The translations under genes were made by a program, and so were the position numbers. A stretch of 47,092 nt of DNA from Basidiobolus meristosporus CBS 931.73 (taxonomy: Eukaryota; Basidiobolomycota; Basidiobolomycetes; Basidiobolales; Basidiobolaceae), in contig MCFE01000676.1 of the NCBI GenBank assembly GCA_002104905.1, forward strand, positions 1 through 47,092, read 5' to 3'. The notes below the pieces were generated by a model. That model had not been told where the DNA came from and ran no database searches. It saw only the letters and a list, made by a program, of their open reading frames with translations. Of this stretch, positions 28,863 to 40,389 are shown piece after piece (position 1 is the first letter of the stretch; the number at the start of each line of letters is the position of its first letter).

Positions 28863-31590
28863 AGTTTCAAGAGAAGAAGAGAAAGGCCATTAAAGCCGTA
28901 TGTGTCAATGTGCAAGATTCCTTCATTGGACAAATTCCTGCTTAAAATCCTGCTCAAGCAGTATGGAAATCCTTAGAGAAGATCTTTAGAGCACAGTCAG
29001 TATTAAGCAAGCACCATTTAAAACAAAAGTTCTTTAACATGAGAAAGAAGCAAGATGATGACATGCTGCAACTCAATACCATAATATAGATATCCTCAGA
29101 TGAACTTGACAGTGTTAATGCTGGTATAGATGATGAAGAAAAGATACTTTGTCTGCTTTGCAACATACCAGACAAGTGTGAGCTATTCATACTTTCTTTT
29201 GAACCAGAGAAGATAATCTGACTTCAGACTATGTAAGAGTAAATCTGCATCATGAAGAACTAGGACACAATGATCAAGCAAAGAAAATAAAACATTATGC
29301 TTTGTTCACTCAGAAAGGCACATAGAGAAAAGAAGGGAAAGCAACAGAACCAATGAAAACCTGGTAGCTGTAAATACTGTTGGAAGCCTGGACACTGAGC
29401 AAGAGACTGCAAGAAGAAACAAGCAGTCAAAAATAGAAACTATGGCAGGCACACCATATAACTACAGATGAACAGTTATTTGTAACTGTACAAAAGAGTG
29501 CAAGTAACCAGAGTACAATTGATATATTAACTCTGGAGTATCACAGCATATTTGTAGTATAAATGGGTGACTCAGCAACTGAAAGACAATCCCTGCAAGA
29601 AAAGTTTATCTGGAAGACAACTTTGCACTGGAAGCCATTGCCAATGGGTCTATATAGCTAAATATGAGTAACTCATCAGGGGAAACAACAGCAAAACTGA
29701 CTAGCATACTCTATGTGCATGGGATTGCTAAAAACCTACTCTTGGTCAGTGAAGCAACTACTATGAGACCAAAGTTTGTTGTTAGTTAGCTCAGCTACTA
29801 AATATCAGGTGAGAAAGTACTAAACTAGCTTTGGGAATCAGAGATTCCTATATATACAAGTTAGAACTTAAGTTTATTATACCAGACAATGTCAGCATTG
29901 CTGAAACTGATAAAGTAGCTGAGAGACATGGTACGGGAGGCTAGGTCACATTGAAAAACAGAACATGAAGCAGTTGGCAAAAAATCAACTTGTTTTGGGC
30001 CTAAACTACTCAATCTCAATCAAATTGAGTGTCAGTAAGAGAAGTTTATATGACAAACAAGCTAGGCAACATTTTAGGAGCTCATGTGGCATTAAAGCAG
30101 CCAAAATACTGGCTATGGTGCACTAAGACATATGTGGGCCCACAAGTACACTCTCCTTTCAAAACAAGCAATATTTTATGTTGCTTGTTGATGGCTAGAA
30201 GAGCTATACATGGATGCACTCCCTCAGGACAAAGGATTAGGCTTTAATGGTATTCAAGCACTCCAAGAGCATGGCAGACACAAGCTGAGTGTAAATCAAA
30301 GGCACTTTGAAGTGACAATGGAGCAAAATATTACTCTTAAGAGTTTGCAAAGTACAGCTCTACTGGCCAGCTGCATAATGATGCAATTGGTACTAATAAC
30401 AAAGATCCATACCTAATTCAGCCAGGTACAGGAGATAATTCTACCAGTTCCAACACCAGAGCAGATTATTCCAGTTGGGAGATCTACCGGAGCAAGAAAT
30501 TCCCCTAAATCCTGGTGGCAGACATCCAATGATCATGAAGAAGCGTATCTTGCCTGATACTGAAAATGCCAGAATCTGGAACAGGCAACACAAGGTCCAG
30601 ATGCTACTATGTTGCAATAAGGCATGCAGGAAGTGGACCAATCTTGGGAACTGGTAGATTTACCCAATAGGAGAAAGTTAATAGGATGCAGATGGATCAA
30701 CAAGATCAAGATAGCCTCAAATGGTACTGTTGATAAATACAATGCTAGATTGGTGGCCAAAGGCTATTCTCAGGTCCAGGGACTAGACTTTAAAGAAATA
30801 TCTGCTCCAGTTGCCAATTTAACTCAGATGTGGACATCAAAATAGCCTTTCTAAAGCAGGATCTGCAAGGAGCTGCATATAAGAGCATCCAGAAGGTGTT
30901 ATGGGCCTAAAAGACATGTAAAAGGTGTATAGACTCAGAATATTAACTTGTGGACTATGGCAGGCACCCAGAGCATGATATCACAAGATTGGCACATTTC
31001 TAAAGGAGATTTGGCTCATTGATAGCACCACAGATTACAGTTTGTATGCAAACTGCTCCAAGAGTGTGTGATCATCCCAGTTCTTTATGTGGATGACCTA
31101 GTAGATTGCTACAAGTTTACCAGGAGGCACTTAAAAAGATGAAAGAAGACCTTTTCAGCAAGGCTGCAATGAAAGAACTTGGACAATTGAGCTATTCTCC
31201 TGGGATTGCAATCAAATTTGACATACCCCTGCAAAAAGCTGTACTGAATCAGTCTAAGAATTTCAGGGGCACTATTGTAGGCTTCAAAATGGAAAATCTC
31301 AAGCCTACAGCAACCTGAATGGGAATTTACTCAAGATTGAGCAAATTTTAACAAGTTTTGATTTAAAAATGCTCATATTTGCATCAAAACTTCCCCCATC
31401 AATCAATGATTGGTAGCCAGATGTCCTGTTTGTATATACATGTCCAGTCATTGCAATAGCAGTGGGAATAGTTGGTCAATATTTGAAAAATTATGGTTCA
31501 GATCATGTTATAGCAGTTAATTGGATTTTCTGATATCTGCATGGTATCAAAATATTGTATTGGAATACTCTGGAGCAGTGGAGGGGGAGT
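28863..31590 (+). pseudogene. Copia family 2 copy A: Gag-Pol remains
   Basis: A plus-strand copia element starting inside Gag (V-N-V-Q-D-S-F-I-G-Q near 28895). The zinc knuckle near 29369-29410 reads C-K-Y-C-W-K-P-G-H-stop-A-R-D-C, with TGA at 29396-29398. The protease site is Y-I-N-S-G-V (Asp changed to Asn, 29529-29531). Integrase is partly deleted (29920-30400). RT pieces follow: W-I-N-K-I-K, A-R-L-V-A-K-G-Y-S-Q, and an intact L-Y-V-D-D at 31083-31097. A truncated tail near 31440-31570 replaces RNase H. Only about 50% of the residues look alike with family 1, so it is a separate family. Non-functional. Confidence 0.8.
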
Positions 31591-31627
31591 GTTTGAATGT
31601 TGAACTATTTGGCATCATTCAGCAGCC
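31591..31627 (+). repeat. 3' LTR of copia family 2 copy A, first part
   Basis: Starts TGTTTGAATGTTGAAC after a GGAGGGGGAG polypurine tract. It matches the inverse of the LTR at 40022-40389 and resumes at 36568 after gypsy 2. Confidence 0.8.
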
Positions 31628-31995
31628 TGTTACAAGTCTTGGTATAAGAGTTGTAGAGGAATAGGGAGTTTAGCTAGTATTGTATTCACTAAAACTTGAA
31701 CTGATTTTTATTGAGGTTCCAGCAGCTCCTTATATACATTTTGCCAGATCAATTGCTGACTAATTGTATTTCCTAATGTAGGTTGTGGCTGATGACTCAT
31801 TTGATTGCATCAACATCACCCAATCAGATCCTACTTAATATATCTATTTCTGTCTGATAAGGATGTGCTGATTCATTTGCTGACTAATGCTACTGATTTC
31901 ATATATAATACTGATATACTGATAACTTAAACATATACTAATTGATTTGACTAAAAACTGATCTAACTTAAACATTCAAGCGGCAGATCATAACA
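31628..31995 (-). repeat. 3' LTR of gypsy 2
   Basis: 368 bp, followed by the conserved polypurine tract complement TTCTCCCCTACT at 31996-32007. Confidence 0.92.
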
Positions 31996-32005
31996 TTCTC
32001 CCCTA

Positions 32006-35000
32006 CTAAAGTTGAGAGGGTTCTCCTGAATCTCTTTTCTTGTGATACCAATATCTTGATGGTTCAGTATTACCAGCAAGTCTTGCAAGCTTGAGTCTGT
32101 CCCTATGCACTAAGTCTTCCCAGATATTGCCTTGTTTGTCCACCAGTTGGTAAGTTGCAAATGGACATTCTCTCATTATCTTGAATGGTCCTGTCCATTG
32201 TGGCTCAAACTTCTTCCAAGTGCTGTTTCTTAGCAATAAAAGTTCCCAACTGTCAATGCTTCTGGTGCTATGGTCTTATCAAATCTCTGCTTCATCTTTT
32301 CTGCACTTTGAGATACTTTGGTCTGTGTCTCTTGACGTCTTTGTTCCAGTTGCTGGTGTCTACTTGGCTGACTGAGGTCATCTTCTAAGGTGTCTGTAAG
32401 TTTTGGTTGTGTGAGATCTCCTGGAATCCTTGGTTCACATCCATAAACTAAGTAAAATGGTGATTGCTGGGTGGTGTTGTGTACTTTGACTCTGCATGCA
32501 AAGAGTGCTTGGTCTATATACTCATCTCATCTACTGACAACTCCATTTGCATACTTGGTCAGCATTTTCCAAATAATCCATTAAACCGCTCAGTGACTCC
32601 ATTAGTTCTGGGGTGATATGCCAAGGTTTTCAAGTGTCTGATCTGCTGCATTTCCAGGTAAGCCCCTAATGTTTTTGCCATAATGTTTGCACCTCTATTG
32701 AATAAGATCTCCACAGGGCATCCAAACTTCATCAGGATCTCATGGTAAATGAAACTTGCAACTTCTTGTTCACTGGCTATTGGTACAGCTTTAGCAACTG
32801 GCCATTTAGTGGCATGGTCAATAGCTACTAGGATCCAACGGTTGCATTTCCTGGTAGTTGGCAGTCTTCCAATAAAGTCAATTCCCCATCTCTCAAATGG
32901 TCTTACAGGCTCCAAAGGGAAGAGTTTGGCAATTCTTTGTGGCTGGCATTGATTGATTTGGCAGTTTGAGCATGTCTTCACTAGCTTCTCAATATCTTGT
33001 TTCATTCTGGGCCACCATGCTCTGGCTTTCATAAGGCTATAGGTTCCTTCAATCCCAAGATGTCCATATCCATTGTGTAGCTTATGTATTAAATCCAGGC
33101 AAGCAACATAAGGACAATAGGCAATAGGGCTTCCATCAACAATTTGGTAGAGTGTTTCATCCTGTGCAACAAATTTGCCGGCTTCATCACAGAATATCTT
33201 CTTGATATCTTCATCAACCTCATTAGGAATGGCTTGGTCCTCCTAGTACTTTGGTAATAGGCTAGGCCAATTTGATTCATGCACCAAGTTGAGTTGTGCA
33301 ACTTGATCTAATCTTGATAAGGCATCAGCAACCGTGTTGTTTTTTCCAGGACAGTAGACAATCTCCAGGTCAAATTGCTGAATGTATTCACTCCATCTTG
33401 TCATTCTTCTAGAGAGTACCTTCTGAGTAAATATATACTTGAGGGAGGCATGATAAGTCTTCACAGTGCATTTGACTCCTTCAATATAGCATCTCCATGT
33501 CTTCAAACAGTGTATTATAGCAAGCATCTCCTTCTCATGGACTGGATAGTTTTGTTCTGCTGAGTTCAGTTTCTTGGATTCAAAGGCAACAGGGTAGTCC
33601 TTTCCCTTGTGTTCCTGGCTCAGCACTCCACCAATTGCATAATCTGAAGCATCTGTGCACAGAGTGAACTCTTTTCTGAAATCTGGTATTGTTAAGCTTG
33701 GCACCTTAGCAAGTTCATTCTTGAGCGTCTAGAAGGCAGTCTCACAAGCTATGTCCCACTTGTAGGTATTGTCTTTCTTGAGGATATCAGTTAAAGGGGC
33801 TGCAATACTTGCAAAAGACTTGACAAATCTCCAATAATAGGAAACCATTCCAGGGAATTATCTGAGTTCTGATATGCTATGGGGCTGCTTCAAATTCTTG
33901 ATTACTTCTACCTTCTTGGGGTCTAAAGTTACTCCTGTGCTAGTCACTATGTGTCCCAGATATTCTACATGTTCCTTGAAGAATTCACACTTGGGTAGCT
34001 TGCCGTAAAGCTTGTTCTCTCTTAGCTTCTTCAAGACCTTTTCAATGTGCACCAAGTGATCCTCTTCTGTCTTGCTGTATATCAGTATATCATCTAAGTA
34101 GATTATGACAAACTTGTCTAAGTACTCCTGGAGGACAGTCTGCATCAGGGTCATGAAAGTTGCAGGGGCATTGGTGAGGCCAAAACTCATGACTAAGTAC
34201 TTGTAATGTCCATATCTGGTCCTGAATGCTGTCTTAGGGATGTCTTCTGGCTTCACCCTAATCTGGTTGTATCCTGACATGAGGTCAATCTTGCTAAAAA
34301 TAGTGGCTCCATTAAGTTGGTCCGAAAGCTCTTCAATCCGAGGTATGGGGTACTTATTCTTGACGGTAACTGAGTTCAGGGCTCTGTAGTCAATGCACAT
34401 CCTAAGTGTTCCATCCTTCTTTTTCACAAAAAGCACTGGTGCTCCCCAGGGTTACTTGCTGGGCCTGATATATCCTTGCTCCAATAGCTGATCAATTTGT
34501 CTCTTCATTTCCTCCAATTCCAAAGGACTCATTCTGTAAGGTGTCTTGCTCACTGGAGGGCTATCTCCTGTGTCAATGGCATGATCCACATCTTTGACTG
34601 GTGGTAGGCTTACAAGCTCATCTGGAAACACGTCCAAATATTTCTTCAAGAGAGTCTGGACCTGCTGGGGTGCTGGGGTAGCAGAATCCTCCTGTAATAT
34701 AGCCATGAGGAACATCTTGGTACCTTTTCTAAGTGCTCTACAGAACTGGGTCTTGCTAAGTTCACTTGTCTCACACACACTGGAATTGACCAAGTTGAAA
34801 TCCAGCCTGGCAGGTAATAGCTCATAGGTCTTGTTGTCTTTTTGGATCTGAGTAGCATGGGTTCTCCAGTTGATTGTTGGATCACAACAAAATAGCCAGG
34901 TTTTTCCAAGTACAAGGTCAAACTTGCAGTTCCCAAATATATAAGCCTGTAGGTCTTCTTCATAGTCATTGATCTTCATTCTTACTGGCTGGGTAATACG

Positions 35001-36137
35001 GTTGATTATGTGAGAGTTCCCATCAGCTGTGAAGACTGAAATTGATTTGGCAGGTTCTGAGTTGATTCCAGCTTTCAAGGCAAATTGCTCTGACATGTAT
35101 TCATGCAATGCTCCTGAGTCAATCATGATCTTGGCAGGTACTCCATTGATTACTCCACTCAAGTATAATAGCTTTCCTGAGTTTGAGGTCATCTGGGATA
35201 GGTATTCTTCTGTCATGTGGAAGGTGAGTTCTGAGTCTTCTTCAAGTTCATCCTTCATGTTACTATGCTCCATGGCCTCAATACGGTTAAAGGTTCTTGA
35301 TGGCTGGTGTCCATTTCTTCTCTGAGGGCAGTACTTTGCAATATGTCCTTGCTGGTGGCAATTGAAGCAAAGTCCTTTCTTCTTACATTCTTCCAAGGCA
35401 GGATTCTTCTGCATAGCATCTATTTCCATTGGTACTGCTTCTGACTGTCTTCTTTCATTATGATTGTAGCCTTTCTGATTAGTCACTGTAGGCTTCCCAA
35501 CTCCAAACATAGCTGAGTCATAGTCAATGGCAATCTTGATGGCTTCTTCAATAGTCTGAGGTCTTTGGTAATTCACTTCCTTGCAAGTTGTTTCTTTCAA
35601 CCCATCAATAAAGTATTCAACTTGATCCAATGGGTCCATTCTTTCAATTTGTCCAAGTAGACATCTGTACTCATAGATGTATTCTTGCACCATTCCTTTC
35701 TGTCTGAGTGTCTTTAACTTCCTTCTTAGTAGTGTCTGCTGGTGTGGAGGTTCAAAAGCATCCTGAATTTTGGACACAAACTCATCCCAGGTAGCAATTG
35801 TAGAGCATCCCATCATAGTGGCCAACCTGATCTTGTTGTGGTACCACTGTAAAGCTGCATCTGCCAGGTAAGAAGCTGCATAATGCAACTTGCTTTCTGG
35901 AGAAATTCCTTTAGCTTTAAAAGCTTCTTCAATCTGAAAGAGCCAAGTTCCCAGGTTTTCATTGACTCTGCCATGGTACCGGCTGACATTCACACTAAAG
36001 TTGTTCTTAACAGGGCTTTGCTGGTTCTGAGCCATGGTAGTCATTCCTTGTTGCTGTTGGCTGAGGATCTGGAGTAACTGTTGCTGTTGGGCCAGGATTT
36101 GCTGCATGGCATTCTTCCATTCTTGATTGTCTGACAT
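32006..36137 (-). pseudogene. Gypsy 2 Gag-Pol, inactivated
   Basis: Collinear with the gypsy 1 polyprotein. The first 561 codons (34452-36137) are open: Gag, zinc knuckle C-F-N-C...H...C, protease I-D-S-G-A, up to the start of RT. Then a TCA codon has become TAA (34452-34454). Later nonsense changes include one after S-E-L-R near 33857, CAG to TAG near 33730, TAG near 33244 and a Trp to TGA near 32527. One-base deletions are near 32236 and 32567. RT Y-L-D-D is intact, but the integrase Asp equivalent to D1147 is Asn (F-N-R-G, near 32697). It is unable to encode a functional polyprotein. Confidence 0.93.
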
Positions 36138-36195
36138 CTTGAGGGTGGTTTCTTCTTTCTTCAGGAGGGAGGTTTCTGGTTATTGCTGCTACCAA

Positions 36196-36563
36196 TGTTA
36201 CAAGTCTTGGTATAAGAGTTGTAGAGGAATAGGGAGTTTAGCTAGTATTGTATTCACTAAAACTTGAACTGATTTTTATTGAGGTTCCAGCAGCTCCTTA
36301 TATACATTTTGCCAGATCAATTGCTGACTAATTGTATTTCCTAATGTAGGTTGTGGCTGATGACTCATTTGATTGCATCTTCATTGCCCAATCAGATCCT
36401 ACTTAATATATCTATTTCTGTCTGATAAGGATCTGCTGATTCATTTGCTGACTAATGCTACTGATTTCATATATAATACTGATATACTGATAACTTAAAC
36501 ATATACTAACTGATTTGACTAAAAACTGATCTAACTTAAACATTCAAGCGGCAGATCATAACA
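36196..36563 (-). repeat. 5' LTR of gypsy 2
   Basis: 368 bp. Compared with its partner LTR it differs at CATCTTCATTGCCC against CATCAACATCACCC and two further single sites. The adjacent PBS has lost its CpG (TATTGCTGCTACC on plus, 36181-36193). Confidence 0.92.
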
Positions 36564-36567
36564 AGCC

Positions 36568-36870
36568 AAAGCTTACTCAACAATTCTGAACTAGTCTTAG
36601 TCACTGTATGGGACATTTATAGCCCTAACTTTACCACTTACTTTAAGATCTAGGATCTTATGATTATTCCACTATATTCAATATCAAATTAGCACTTTAA
36701 CCAAACATCATTTAATAGCCCTGAAGCTGTCACAGTATGCTCCTGAATGTTGAAAACTCTCCTGACTAAGTGTTAAAGTGGCATTACTACCACAGAGGTA
36801 CAAGTTATAAGCTTGGATAATAATAAGCAATTGTTCCTTAATTAACATTATTGGCTAATAAGTTCCTTGT
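36568..36870 (+). repeat. 3' LTR of copia family 2 copy A, second part
   Basis: Continues 31591-31627. It matches the inverse of 40022-40389 over most of its length (ACTAGTCTTAG, TTGTGATTATTCC-like and GCTCCTGA blocks) and ends near TTCCTTGTAAC, short of the full LTR end. Gypsy 2 therefore inserted into this LTR. Confidence 0.8.
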
Positions 36871-37500
36871 AACCCAATATCTCTTAAATGGCATATGGCT
36901 CAAGGAAGCTTGCAAAGTACTGCTCAACTGCTTGTTTGACTCAACAGGCTACTGCTCTTTATACTTCACAGCAAAATGGAATAGCAGAAAAAAAACAAAC
37001 TAATAGTAGAGATGGCAAGATCTAAGCTACACTAAAACAATTGGACTACAAATTTAGGACCAAACTTGTTGGAACACTGCTCTGCATTGAAAGTAGATAC
37101 CCAACAACAGCACTATATAAATTCACATTCTTTGAGGCATATAGAGGCAAATATTCAAACCTTCAGCACGTGAGGATCTTCAGTAGTGATGTTTTCTATC
37201 ACATCCCTGAAAAAAAGCTCTTTGAGATGGAAGCAGAAAGTGGAAAAGGATCCTTCCTTTGCAATTGTAAAGTTACCAAAGGGTAGAGTGTGTATCATGG
37301 CAAGGTTCAGAAGCTGACTAAGAGCAGGGATATCAAAAAGCCATTCAGGTCATTTGCCAGCTGCCTGATGATGCTATCACCACCAAAGAAAAGAGACATA
37401 CCTAATTTACTAGTTATTAAAGAAAATGCTGCAATTTAAGAAGAATCTTTGGTATCTGGCAGGATTTGGTACATATCTTCTTCATTAGTGCTGATTGCAA
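36871..37500 (+). pseudogene. Copia family 2 copy B: integrase fragment
   Basis: Plus-strand remains of the integrase Glu region (Q-Q-N-G-I-A-E near 36970) and C-terminus. An 81-codon open frame (37041-37286) carries F-F-E-A-Y-R-G and D-V-F-Y-H-I-P-E-K-K, collinear with the inverse of 37880-38150. It lacks the first two catalytic Asp regions. It ends at the gypsy-type LTR. Confidence 0.75.
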
Positions 37501-37869
37501 TGTTACAAGTCTTGGTATAAGAGTTGTAGTGGAATAGGGAGTTTAGCTAGTATTGTATTCACTAAAACTTGAACTGATTTTTATTGAGGTTCCAGCAGCT
37601 TCTTATATACATTTTGCCAAATCAATTGCTGACTAATTGTATTTCCTAATGTAGGTTGTGGCTGATGACTCATTTGATTGCATCAACATCACCCAATCAG
37701 ATCCTACTTAATATATCTATTTCTGTCTGATAAGGATGTGCTGATTCATTTGCTGACTAATGCTACTGATTTCATAGATAATACTGATATACTGATAACT
37801 TAAACATATACTAATTGATTTTTACTAAAAACTGATCTAACTTAAACATTCAAGCGGCAGATCATAACA
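37501..37869 (-). mobile_element. Lone gypsy-family LTR at an inverted copia junction
   Basis: 369 bp, matching the 368-bp gypsy LTR with one extra T in the GATTTTTACT run. Flanks are GCAA (37497-37500) and GCAT (37870-37873), an imperfect 4-bp match. Left and right flanks come from opposite-strand copies of copia family 2, so no continuous pre-insertion site can be read. It is either a solo LTR with a mutated duplication or a recombination junction. Confidence 0.85.
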
Positions 37870-38740
37870 GCATCATCAGGCAGCTGGCCAATGATTTCTG
37901 TGGCTTTCTGATCTGAATTCTCCTCAAATACAATGTCCCTGCACTTGATCAGCTTCTGAATTTTGCCATCATACACTCTATACCCTTGAGTATCTTCACA
38001 CTACCCAAGAAAGATCCCTTTGCTACTCTTTGGCTTCAACTTTGAGCTTTTTTTGTGAGGGATGTGATAAAAAACATCACTGCCAAAGATCTTGAGGTGC
38101 TGGAGATCTGATTTTTTGCCTGTATATGCTTCAAAGGGTGTAGAATCAATTAGTGCTGTTGTTGGGCATCTTTTATGATGTATACAGTGGTAGCAACAGA
38201 TTCAGCCCAAAAATTGTAGTCCATTCCCTTATCATGTAGCATAGATCTTCCCATCTCTACAATTGTTGTATTTGCATGTTCTGCTACTACATGTTGCTCT
38301 GGAGTATGAAAAACTGTTGTCTGTTGTAGTATATCAGTAGACCAGCAGTATTTTGCAAACTCCTTTGACCAGTATTCTCCTCCATTGTCACTTTGTAGTA
38401 CCTTCAATTTACACCCAGTTTGAGTTTCTGCCATATTCTTGAAGTGCCTAAACGTCTCTAAAGCTTCATCCTTTATTTTGAGGAGGTACACCCCTGTATA
38501 GCTTGTTATGTCATCAATAAACGTCATAAAGTATCTCTTGGCTCCAAAGGACAGTGTTCTCATGGGGTCACATATGTCTGTGTGTACAATAGCCAATATT
38601 TTGGTGGTATTGATGCCTTCTGAGCTCTTGAAGCATTGCCTAGCTTGTTTGCCATATGAACATCCCTTACAAACATTCAATTTGATTGGAATTGGGTATT
38701 TTAGGCCCAAAAGAAGCTGATTTTTTGCCAATTGGCTCAT
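37870..38740 (-). pseudogene. Copia family 2 copy C integrase
   Basis: A 196-codon open stretch (38150-38740) holds C-K-G-C of the zinc site, H-T-D-I-C-D-P-M with the first Asp, Q-S-D-N-G-G-E-Y with the second Asp, and V-A-E-H-A-N with the Glu, so the catalytic triad is kept. The zinc-site His pair lies upstream in another frame (near 38750-38790). The C-terminus continues to 37870 with stops. The RT that should follow is gone. Confidence 0.82.
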
Positions 38741-39436
38741 TTTCTGTTCCCCTACATGTCCTAGCCTCCTATGCCATGTTGCCCAGTTGGTTTCATCAGT
38801 TACAGCAATGTTGACTTACTCAGGTACAATGATCTTGCATTCTAACTTGTATATATTGTGATCTCTGATTCCCAAAGTTGATTTTTGTCCATTCCCACCC
38901 AACATTGCGCGGCTCATCTTAGTAAAACAGATTTCAGTCCCTGAGCAGTTGCCTTACTGACTGAGAGTAGGTTCTTAGCTATTCCAGGTACATAGAGTAC
39001 GTCAGTGAGTCTTGCTGTTGTTGCCCCTGAGGTATTGCTCATATTTAGTTGTATAGACCCACTTTCAGTAGCTTCCAGAGCAGAGTTATCTCCCAGATAA
39101 ACCTTTCTTGCTGGAATAGTCTTTAAGTTGCTGAGCCACTCCTTTATACCACAAATATGCTGTGAGGCCCCAGAGTCAATGTACCATTAATTACTTTGGT
39201 TATTTGCACTCTCTTGTATGGTTACAAATAACTGTTCATCAGTAGTTATATGGTTTGCCTGCTCTAGTTTTTGTTTCTTGTCTGCTTGTTTCTTCTTACA
39301 TTCTCTTGCCCAGTGTCCTAGCTTTTTACAATAGTTGCAGCAACCAGGTTTTCTTTGGTTTTGTTGCTTTCCCTTCTTTTCTGTGTGCCTTTCTGAGCTG
39401 AATAAAGCATTATCTTCAATTTTCTCTGCTTGATCA
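38741..39436 (-). pseudogene. Copia family 2 copy C zinc knuckle, protease and pre-integrase
   Basis: The zinc knuckle near 39300-39342 reads C-N-Y-C-K-K-L-G-H-W-A-R-E-C (CX2CX4HX4C, complete). The protease active site W-Y-I-D-S-G-A-S-Q-H has its Asp at 39175-39177. The pre-integrase region (L-L-S-V-S-K, then G-I-R-D) follows. Frames change between blocks (for example near 38930), so the polyprotein is broken. Confidence 0.78.
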
Positions 39437-39985
39437 TTATGTCTGAGTCAAATTGTCTTCTCTGCTTTCAAAAAAAAGTATAAGTGGCTCATACCTCTCT
39501 GCTAGGCTGCAAAGCAGACAGAGTATCTTTTCTTCATCATCTATACCAGCATTAATACTGTAAAGTTCTTCTGCAAGTGTCTCCATTTTGGTAATGAGTT
39601 GTAGCATGTCATCATCTGGCTGCTTCCTCAAGTTGAAGAACTTTTGTTTTAAATAAAGCTTGCTTGATACTCACTTTGCTCTAAAGATCTTCTCTACGGA
39701 TTCCCATGCTGCTTTGGCAGTATTTGAGTCATGGATTTGTCCAATGAAGGAATCTTGCACATTGATACATATGGCATTAAAGACCTTTAACTCCTTCTCT
39801 TGAAACTTCTCCACTTCTTCTGCTGTTCCTTTGGGCTCAACATCTTCTCCTGCTTGTATTTTCCAAAGCTTTATTTCCTCAAGGTGGATCTGCATCTTGA
39901 TTCTCCAAAGTCTGTAGTTCTTTCCATGAAACCTCTCCTTTACAGGGAAGATGTTTGTGTTGTTCTGTTTACTGGTAGAAGTCAT
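39437..39985 (-). pseudogene. Copia family 2 copy C Gag
   Basis: Starts M-T-S-T-S-K at 39985, 24 nt inside the PBS. The first frame (39671-39985) has F-H-G-K-N-Y-R-L-W-R and N-V-Q-D-S-F-I-G-Q. After a stop/frame change near 39670 a second frame (39437-39631) carries D-D-D-M-L-Q-L-I-T-K and I-D-D-E-E-K-I-L. This is the usual UBN2-type copia Gag. One break separates the halves. Confidence 0.82.
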
Positions 39986-40008
39986 CTTTAGAATAGATTA
40001 AGGCAATT

Positions 40009-40021
40009 GGGGCTCATAACC
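40009..40021 (-). promoter_or_regulatory. Primer-binding site of copia family 2 copy C
   Basis: GGGGCTCATAACC on plus, next to the LTR: again the initiator tRNA-Met anticodon stem-loop, as at 5912-5925, although the LTRs of the two families are unrelated by eye. Confidence 0.8.
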
Positions 40022-40389
40022 TGTTACAATTTAACAAGTGATATTCATTTAAGGAACTTATCAAGAAATAGTTATAATAGCTGAACTGTTGTTTATTGTA
40101 AATAAGCTCAGTATTTATACTTTTGTAGAAGTAATACAGCTGTAACACTAAGTAAGGAGGGCTTCTCCATAATCAGGAGCATTCTGTAACAGTTTCAGGG
40201 TCAGTATATAATAGCTAGCATTAGTGCTAATTTGATCCTGACTATAGGGGAATAATCACAAGATCATAGATCTGGAGAAAGTGGCAAAGTTAGAACTGTA
40301 AATTAGTCCCATAGTGGCCAAGACTAGTCCAGAATTCTTAAGTAAGTTTTTAGCAATAGAATGATACCAAATAGTCCAATATTTCAACA
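40022..40389 (-). repeat. 5' LTR of copia family 2 copy C
   Basis: 368 bp. In sense it starts TGTTGAAATATTGG and ends AAATTGTAACA, with a TATAAATA box (inverse near 40113-40120) and AATAAA close by. It is the reference LTR for family 2. Confidence 0.85.

Larger units (their letters stand above)
31628..36563 (-). mobile_element. Ty3/gypsy element 2 (complete structure, decayed)
   Basis: Same family as gypsy 1, with LTRs at 31628-31995 and 36196-36563 (368 bp each). About six differences lie between its two LTRs, so it is older than gypsy 1. Target duplication AGCC lies at 31624-31627 and 36564-36567; the copia LTR it interrupts reads through cleanly without it. Coding is broken. Differences from gypsy 1 are concentrated at CpG sites. 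Confidence 0.93.
37870..40389 (-). mobile_element. Copia family 2 copy C, 3'-truncated
   Basis: Minus-strand element with 5' LTR (40022-40389), PBS, Gag, zinc knuckle, protease and integrase, ending in the integrase C-terminus/linker at 37870 where the gypsy LTR begins. RT, RNase H and the 3' LTR are missing. It is the best-preserved copy of family 2 for the Gag to integrase part. Confidence 0.85.

Noticed and set aside
40022-40389. Relationship between the copia family 2 LTR and the gypsy LTR because both are 368 bp
   Set aside because: Sequences do not align; the equal length is coincidence.
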